From Bacteroidales bacterium (GTDB taxonomy: Bacteria; Planctomycetota; Planctomycetia; Gemmatales; Gemmataceae): a DNA stretch of 48,634 nucleotides. This document shows positions 43,916-48,634 of this stretch, piece by piece. A program made the position numbers and the translations under genes. The stretch covers positions 1 to 48,634 of the forward strand of contig JAIXLE010000104.1 in the NCBI GenBank assembly GCA_026931725.1. The letters run 5' to 3'. Each line of letters opens with the position of its first letter. Position 1 is the stretch's first letter. The notes beneath the pieces are model-generated. The model was not told the DNA's origin. It made no database searches and saw only the letters and a list, made by a program, of their open reading frames with translations.

Positions 43916-45298
43916 ATGAAACCCCGACCCAAATTGCCATCGCTCGTCAGCATGTGGATGCTGGATGTCTTTTGCTGCGCCTTGGGGTGCGTGACACTGC
44001 TCTGGTTGCTGAATACGCGGGAAGCGGGGGTGCAAGCGCAGCGAGCCGGTTCCGCACTCGAACGATTAACCACCACGGAACAAGAACTTCAATCCACCCG
44101 CACGCTGTTACTCGCCACGCAAACCGACCTGGAACAGGCTCGCCTCACCCTCAACGCTGAAATCACCGACCTCCGCGGTCAACTCGTCGCCATGACCACC
44201 AACCGAGACGACACCGCGAAAAAACTCGCCGTGGCCCGCTCGGAATCCGAGGGACTGACTCAAAAACTGGCCGATTCGACCACCCGCCTCCAGGAACTCG
44301 ATGATCTGCTGATGCGGAAACAGAAAGATATGAAAGATCTTTCTGTCAAACTGCTCGCCTCCACGACATCGGCCGAAGAACTGCAAAAGCTACTGCGTCA
44401 AAAAGAGCAGGATCGGGCCGATTTAGCGATGAAGGCCCAAAAGGCCGAAGATCAACTCAACGATGTCGATGCCAAACTCCGCGCCATGACCAAACAAGCC
44501 ACGGATGCCAAAACGAACCTGGCCGCGATGCAGAAATCCGGTGACGAACTTGCCGCCGCGAAAACCGCGATCAAGAACATGCAAACCCAGTTGGACGCGG
44601 CCAACGCCAACATTATTGACCTGCAAGGCGACAAAGCCAAACTCGCCGACAAATTCGACAAACTCCGCGCGGATACGGAAAACAAGTTTGCGGGGATCGT
44701 TCTCACCGGCAAGCGAGTTGTCTTTGTCGTCGACATCTCCGGCAGTATGCGACTCATCGATGACAAAACCCCGGCCCCGACAAAGTGGGCGACCGTGATC
44801 GAAACTGTCGGCAAGGTCATGCGGAGTTTGCCCGACTTGGAACGGTATCAGGTCGTGATCTTCTCGCACGCGGCCCGTTATCTGTTCCCCGGTGGTTGGC
44901 AGGAGTATCAGGGCGCGGAATCGGTGAAGCGGGTATCCGATGCCCTCACGGCAATCGTGCCGGAAAACGATACCAACTTGTACGATGCGCTCGATCTCGC
45001 CTTTCGATTCCGCGGCGATGGCCTCGATACGGTTTACCTGTTCTCCGATGGCCTGCCTACCAGCGGCCCCGGTCTGACGCAAACGCAAATGACCACGCTG
45101 AGCAACCCCGAGAAATCGAATCAACTGGCTCGTCACATTCGTCAGACGCTCAATACCGTGTGGAATCGACCGACCATGCCCGTGCGCGTGAAAATCAATT
45201 CGATCGGCTTCTTTTACGAAAGCCCCGATGTCGGCGCGTTTCTCTGGGCGCTCACCCGTGAGAACGACGGTAGTTTCGTCGGGATGAGCCGACCCTGA
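43916..45298 (+). CDS. Membrane-anchored coiled-coil protein with C-terminal vWA domain
   Basis: A 460-residue protein. The N-terminal helix (residues 13-32, MWMLDVFCCALGCVTLLWLL) contains Asp17 just before the hydrophobic stretch, as in MotB, ExbD and TolR, where this Asp carries protons. A coiled coil spans about 40-255. The vWA domain follows, with MIDAS motif DISGS (273-277), a conserved Thr context in PENDTNLYDAL and Asp in YLFSDGLPT. The frame opens at 43748 inside the Hsp70-fold gene, but ATG 43916 starts the anchor correctly. With the ExbB-like channel upstream it may make an ion-driven envelope machine with a vWA head. Role not known. Confidence 0.75.
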   Translation: MKPRPKLPSLVSMWMLDVFCCALGCVTLLWLLNTREAGVQAQRAGSALERLTTTEQELQSTRTLLLATQTDLEQARLTLNAEITDLRGQLVAMTTNRDDTAKKLAVARSESEGLTQKLADSTTRLQELDDLLMRKQKDMKDLSVKLLASTTSAEELQKLLRQKEQDRADLAMKAQKAEDQLNDVDAKLRAMTKQATDAKTNLAAMQKSGDELAAAKTAIKNMQTQLDAANANIIDLQGDKAKLADKFDKLRADTENKFAGIVLTGKRVVFVVDISGSMRLIDDKTPAPTKWATVIETVGKVMRSLPDLERYQVVIFSHAARYLFPGGWQEYQGAESVKRVSDALTAIVPENDTNLYDALDLAFRFRGDGLDTVYLFSDGLPTSGPGLTQTQMTTLSNPEKSNQLARHIRQTLNTVWNRPTMPVRVKINSIGFFYESPDVGAFLWALTRENDGSFVGMSRP

Positions 45299-45640
45299 GA
45301 AATCCATCCGAGCCGTCGGCGGGCGATCTGTTCCACCTTGGTGATGCTTTCTGTTACAGGAATTTGTTGAAAGTGCCCCAGCCCTGTGACTGTTGGAAAA
45401 CCGTCATCTCCAGTGCCGTGAGACCAGCGATTGGCCCATGATTTCTGGGACCGTGCTGAATCAAGTGCTGGGATTTTGCGGATGTTGATAACGAGTGAAA
45501 ATACGGCTTCGATCCGAGTCACGCCCAAACGGTAAGATTCTGAACGCGCGATTGCGATTCTGATTGTGCAGATTTGCGAAGAAGAGTGCGTTCACCGGGG
45601 CGGTTTCCTCAGCCCAGGTCTATTCGCAACAAAAATGGGT
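45299..45640. other. Intergenic region without recognised features
   Basis: The 342 bp after the vWA gene hold no ORF with start signal or composition of a gene, and no strong repeat or promoter was seen. A hairpin terminator for the tRNA gene begins just beyond it. Confidence 0.5.
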
Positions 45641-45657
45641 AAAACCCCGCGATGGGG
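45641..45657 (-). terminator. Short terminator after tRNA-Arg
   Basis: On the minus strand CCCC-ATCGC-GGGG is followed by TTTT and, a few bases on, TTTTT. It lies 11 bp past the tRNA 3' end. The stem is short (4-5 bp). Confidence 0.45.
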
Positions 45658-45668
45658 AAATGAAAACG

Positions 45669-45742
45669 TATCCCCGAGAGGATTCGAACCTCTAACCTTC
45701 GGCTCCGGAGGCCGACGCTCTATCCAGTTGAGCTACGGAGAC
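45669..45742 (-). tRNA. tRNA-Arg (anticodon CCG)
   Basis: A full cloverleaf can be drawn on the minus strand. The acceptor stem is GTCTCCG with CGGGGAT (with G-U at pairs 1 and 4). The D arm is GCTC...GAGC, the anticodon stem TCGGC/GCCGA with loop CTCCGGA giving anticodon CCG (Arg, codon CGG), and the T arm AGAGG/CCTCT with loop TTCGAAT. The discriminator is A and the CCA end is not encoded. A promoter (TTGTCA-16-TATTGT) lies upstream at 45760-45787 and a short terminator downstream. Confidence 0.95.
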
Positions 45743-45759
45743 GCAACTTGTGTTCTATT

Positions 45760-45787
45760 ACAATAATCCCTGCCACGGATTTGACAA
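45760..45787 (-). promoter_or_regulatory. Predicted promoter of the tRNA-Arg gene
   Basis: On the minus strand TTGTCA (45787-45782) and TATTGT (45765-45760) are spaced by 16 bp. The expected start is about 10 nt before the mature tRNA 5' end, a normal short leader. Confidence 0.4.
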
Positions 45788-45868
45788 GACGGGTTACCAA
45801 CAACATTGCGTGATCTTTCCCGCATGACTCGGTATCGTACAGTCATCCCCGCAAAACGCAGGTGCATT

Positions 45869-46609
45869 ATGACGACTCCATCAGAAACCCGCCAAGGGCC
45901 AGATACCGCAAATGAATTGGCGCACCAACTCCCTATCGTCTGGCGTGATCGGCTGGCCGAGGAACTTGCAAAACCGTATTTCCAGGCACTCCAGACGTTT
46001 GTGGCACAAGAACGGGAAGCACACAGTATCTTCCCAGAGCCGAATCACGTTTTCACGGCTTTTCACCTGACCCCGCCCGAGCGTGTGCGGGTCGTGCTGT
46101 TCGGGCAAGACCCGTACCCCACGCCTGGCCACGCACACGGGTTGGCCTTTTCCGTGCGGCCTGGAGTGGCTCCGCCCGCCTCACTCCGCAATATGTACAA
46201 GGAATTACAATCTGATCTGGGAATTCCCCCCGTGAAACATGGCATGTTGCGATCCTGGGCCGAACAAGGCGTATTGCTGCTCAACAGCGTTTTGACCGTC
46301 CGCAGTGGCGAGGCCGGGTCACACGCGCGGCGAGGTTGGGAGACATTTACCGATGCCTGTTTGCAGATATTGAATCAATCCCATCAACCTATCGTTTTTT
46401 TGCTCTGGGGCGGATTCGCCGCGAAGAAGCAACCCCTCATTGATGAATCCCGGCATGTTGTCTTATTATCCGCACACCCTTCCCCGCTATCAGCCAGCAA
46501 AGGATTTTTTGGGAGTCGCCCCTTTTCCCGCACGAACGCGGCGTTGGAAGCACGCGGGTTGCCGCCGATTCAGTGGAAGTTGCCGGAGACACCAAACCCA
46601 GCCGCCTGA
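45869..46609 (+). CDS. ung: Uracil-DNA glycosylase (family 1)
   Basis: A 246-residue UDG that removes uracil from DNA in base-excision repair. The water-activating loop GQDPYPTPGHAHGLAFS has catalytic Asp81, FLLWGGFAAKK follows, and the leucine-intercalation loop is SAHPSPLSASKGFFG with its His. ATG 45869, with AGGTG 5 nt upstream, is chosen over the earlier in-frame codon at 45806, which would overlap the tRNA promoter zone. The 3' end overlaps the convergent Nudix gene by 40 bp. Confidence 0.97.
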   Translation: MTTPSETRQGPDTANELAHQLPIVWRDRLAEELAKPYFQALQTFVAQEREAHSIFPEPNHVFTAFHLTPPERVRVVLFGQDPYPTPGHAHGLAFSVRPGVAPPASLRNMYKELQSDLGIPPVKHGMLRSWAEQGVLLLNSVLTVRSGEAGSHARRGWETFTDACLQILNQSHQPIVFLLWGGFAAKKQPLIDESRHVVLLSAHPSPLSASKGFFGSRPFSRTNAALEARGLPPIQWKLPETPNPAA

Positions 46610-47034
46610 TCGTAAAAATCCCCGTCCCGTTCAGGCCGTTCCATGAGGGGATACCGTATTGTTTCGCGGACCAGGGTACGCAATCCAGGTTCTGCAATCC
46701 GAGACAAGGCCTCGGCACGGGTGATCCACACTCGATCGCGGTACGACTGTTCCGGCCAGGTGGGTTGTAGCTCCGTCACTCGCATCAGAAATACGGTCAC
46801 ATGCCGGATCCTACCCATTTTATTGTAATGATAGCTGCCGAGCGGTTCGCCGTGCAGCACGCCCACCAATCCTGCTTCTTCCCAGGCCTCAATCAGAGCG
46901 GATTCCGCCGCCGTGTGACCAGGGTCAATCCCCCCTTTCGGGAATACCCAACGCCGACGGTTCTTGGAGGTCACCATGCACAGGAGACCATCTCTCACGG
47001 GAATTGCCGCCGACTGACGAAGTACAGTGGGCAT
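46570..47034 (-). CDS. Nudix hydrolase
   Basis: A 154-residue Nudix protein. The Nudix box is GGIDPGHTAAESALIEAWEEAG, in which the metal-binding EAWEE core is intact while the first Glu and the Arg of the general consensus are replaced (His and Ile). WVFPKGGI precedes it, and the sequence fits the diphosphoinositol-polyphosphate/Ap4A-like (DIPP/MutT) subgroup that carries PKGG and SAxxEAxEEAG. It hydrolyses a nucleoside- or inositol-diphosphate linkage; substrate not visible. It overlaps ung by 40 bp tail to tail. Confidence 0.88.
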   Translation of the reverse strand: MPTVLRQSAAIPVRDGLLCMVTSKNRRRWVFPKGGIDPGHTAAESALIEAWEEAGLVGVLHGEPLGSYHYNKMGRIRHVTVFLMRVTELQPTWPEQSYRDRVWITRAEALSRIAEPGLRTLVRETIRYPLMERPERDGDFYDQAAGFGVSGNFH

Positions 47035-47204
47035 GGTCCGTGCCTCGGAGTATTACTGAACTTTGTCCATGATCGTTGATCGGGCGTGAAGGTCAAGTAT
47101 CTGGAGTTGTTCTTCATCGGATCAACACATGTGTTCTCCTCGCTTGTCGGATTACGGCAGGTATGATAAGAACTGGCCCGCTTCAGTCTCACCGCGGAAC
47201 AGGA

Positions 47205-48410
47205 ATGCCCGCACATACCACTTTGACCGTTCGAGCCGTCATGGAAGCATCCCCCGTGGTGGTGCCGCCAGAATGCCGAGTCATCGAAGCATTAAACATC
47301 ATGATCGAACGCCGCATTAGCTCTGTGCTCGTGGCGCGGGGTTCATCTCAGTTGTTGGGTATCTTTACCGAACGTGATCTCTTACGACAAATTGCCTCGG
47401 CCTCTCCACATTGGCGAGAAACTCCGGTTTCGGCTTGGATGGCCGCCAATCCATTCACCATTCACCCAGACGCGGGGTGGGATGAGGCCGCGGGCTTGAT
47501 GCAGCATTTGCGCGTACGCCATTTGCCTGTAGTGGAGAACGGCCAACTCATCGGGGTCGTTTCGCCGCGGTTACTCATGGGCCGTCGGACGGAATATCTC
47601 AATCGGCAAATCGAAGAGCGCACAGCGGAACTGCGACACGCAAACGAACAGTTAATGGCCAAGGACGCGGAATCGCTCCATAACCTGCGGGCAGCCGGGC
47701 AGTTGCAAACGCGATTGCTGCTACCCCAATCGCCGCCAGATTGGCCGGAAGTCCGTTGGGCGATCCATTTTACCCCGCTCGCTCATTTGGGTGGGGATTA
47801 TTACGATTTCGCAGTCCCGGACCCCGAGCAGATCGGCTTTTTAATTGCGGATGCTAGTGGGCACAGTCTTCCGGCCGCAATGGTGGCGATCATGGCGCGA
47901 TTCGCCTTCTCGGAAGCCTCGCAAATCCTCCCCTGGCCGGGCGAGGTACTTGGGATCATGAACCGCCGCCTGAGCATGTTATCAGAAGATCGATTTGTCA
48001 CAGCTGTCTATGCCGTTTTTGATCGTGGAAGCCGTGCCCTGCGGTACGCCAGTGCCGGACACCCGCCGCCGTTGCGGTATGAGGCGGCCACCCAGACGGT
48101 GTCTTCCCTAGCCGGGGCAGGCTTTTTACTGGGTGTCGTTCCCGAAGAAGTGTATGCAGAAATCCAGGTAACATTGGGGGTTGGCGATCGAATCTGCTTC
48201 TACACCGATGGGTTGATTGAAGCGAGAAATGAGATTGGAGAGTTGTTCGGGCTTGCCCGCTTGACGGATTGCCTGCGTGAACATGGTGCCGCATCGGCAT
48301 CGGAATTACTGGCGCATATCCTGGAACGGCAACGCACATTCTCAGGAACGTCTCCATTGACAGATGATCTGACAATTGCCGTGGCCGAGATCCTCGGACC
48401 TAACAATTGA
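47205..48410 (+). CDS. CBS-pair / SpoIIE-type PP2C serine phosphatase
   Basis: A 401-residue regulator. Two CBS motifs occupy about residues 10-130 (VRAVMEASPVVVPPECRVIEALNIM... and AWMAANPFTIHPDAGWDEAAGLMQHLRVRHLPVV), a nucleotide-sensing module. A short coiled coil (RQIEERTAELRHANEQLMAK) follows. The phosphatase has metal-binding Asp residues in LGGDYYDF, LIADASGHSLPAA, YASAGHPPP, FYTDGLIEA and PLTDDLTIAV. It resembles RsbU-type phosphatases that dephosphorylate anti-anti-sigma factors in a partner switch; no such partner is adjacent. ATG 47205 (MPAHTTL) is preferred over the earlier in-frame start at 47076. Confidence 0.9.
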   Translation: MPAHTTLTVRAVMEASPVVVPPECRVIEALNIMIERRISSVLVARGSSQLLGIFTERDLLRQIASASPHWRETPVSAWMAANPFTIHPDAGWDEAAGLMQHLRVRHLPVVENGQLIGVVSPRLLMGRRTEYLNRQIEERTAELRHANEQLMAKDAESLHNLRAAGQLQTRLLLPQSPPDWPEVRWAIHFTPLAHLGGDYYDFAVPDPEQIGFLIADASGHSLPAAMVAIMARFAFSEASQILPWPGEVLGIMNRRLSMLSEDRFVTAVYAVFDRGSRALRYASAGHPPPLRYEAATQTVSSLAGAGFLLGVVPEEVYAEIQVTLGVGDRICFYTDGLIEARNEIGELFGLARLTDCLREHGAASASELLAHILERQRTFSGTSPLTDDLTIAVAEILGPNN

Positions 48411-48450
48411 TGCATATCGTCGGAATGCATTTCCCTAGCTGATGCCAAAA

Positions 48451-48481
48451 CACCCACACAGGGGGATTGTCTGTGTGGGTG
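48451..48481. terminator. Bidirectional-type terminator hairpin
   Basis: CACCCACACAG (48451-48461) and CTGTGTGGGTG (48471-48481) form a perfect 11-bp stem with a 9-nt loop. It lies between the convergent phosphatase gene and the DUF1501 gene. AAAA precedes it (T tract for the minus strand) and TTCTTTC follows for the plus strand. Confidence 0.8.
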
Positions 48482-48500
48482 CGTTCTTTCAGTCCGATGA

Positions 48501-48634
48501 TTACAGAAGTTCCGAAATCGGTTCGGGATCATCCAGAACATTCGTGGGTCGACCCGTGGGGTCGATCAGTTGCATGAGGGGATCAATACCCAGGATTTTG
48601 TAGATTGTCGCATGGATGTTCGACGGTGTCACGG
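48501..48634 (-). CDS. DUF1501 family protein, C-terminal fragment (5' part beyond the right edge)
   Basis: Only the last 44 residues are visible. They read PSNIHATIYKILGIDP and then DPTGRPTNVLDDPEPISELL, the characteristic end of planctomycete DUF1501 proteins (sulfatase-like fold, Tat-exported), in which ATIYxxLGIDP and GRP are conserved. These genes usually follow a DUF1549/DUF1553 cytochrome-domain partner, which would lie beyond the right edge. The stop is 20 bp from the terminator hairpin. Confidence 0.9.
   Translation of the reverse strand, partial: VTPSNIHATIYKILGIDPLMQLIDPTGRPTNVLDDPEPISELL

Noticed and set aside
47126..47135. ACACATGTGT palindrome as an operator
   Set aside because: Ten bases only, no second copy noticed, and position relative to any promoter is unclear.

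Overview
The window reads as a chromosomal segment of a planctomycete, most likely from the Gemmataceae side of the phylum. This is an inference from gene content. It carries a DUF1501-type C-terminus, a secreted sulfatase, a Tat-exported ceramidase-like protein and a Cys/Pro-rich surface protein. It also has a ThiC lacking the long N-terminal domain, a UvrC lacking its helix-hairpin-helix tail, and mostly GC-rich, strongly coding DNA in short operons on both strands. No plasmid, phage, IS or CRISPR hallmark was seen.

Layout. (1) 1-6.6 kb, minus strand: a surface-polysaccharide locus running off the left edge. It holds a Wzm-type permease, a GmhA-like SIS protein, a Wzt-type ATPase with C-terminal glycan-binding domain, a SAM-methyltransferase-fold protein and three family-2 glycosyltransferases. 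The first 5 kb are visibly AT-richer than the rest. (2) 6.9-10.5 kb, plus: a metal-uptake lipoprotein and ABC ATPase without a permease, behind a good promoter with an operator-like dyad; an exported M20 hydrolase; a 54-residue basic protein. (3) 10.5-17.2 kb: tsaD plus a membrane protein (minus), then thiO and two tandem membrane-anchored GTPases (plus). (4) 17.3-19.5 kb, minus: a prolyl oligopeptidase split by a frameshift that separates Ser from Asp/His of the triad. (5) 19.9-22.9 kb: a histidine kinase and a sigma-54 response regulator, overlapping by 4 bp. (6) 22.9-28.7 kb, minus: a small membrane protein, a sugar-phosphate isomerase, an NfuA-like scaffold, ribF, thiC under a TPP riboswitch, and guaD. 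(7) 28.7-33.7 kb: a long intergenic region with a large foldable inverted repeat, a polytopic membrane protein, short uvrC and a sulfatase. (8) 33.9-37.1 kb, plus: two McsA-like proteins, the protein-arginine kinase McsB, a VanZ-like protein and a nucleotidyltransferase. (9) 37.1-40.9 kb, minus: an isocitrate/isopropylmalate dehydrogenase-like enzyme, a Cys/Pro-rich surface protein and the ceramidase-like protein. (10) 41.2-45.3 kb, plus: a MotA/TolQ/ExbB-type channel, a RidA protein, a degenerate Hsp70-fold protein, and a protein with a MotB/ExbD-like N-terminal helix, long coiled coil and C-terminal vWA domain. (11) 45.6-48.6 kb: tRNA-Arg(CCG), ung, a Nudix hydrolase, a CBS-SpoIIE phosphatase and the end of a DUF1501 gene.

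The most interesting points are: the proton-channel-like/pseudo-Hsp70/vWA cluster at 41.2-45.3 kb; the roughly 130-nt foldable element at 28990-29120, with a second at 23242-23323; a shared GGTCG-N5-CGACC dyad upstream of two unrelated starts; the split prolyl oligopeptidase; and the duplicated McsA next to McsB.
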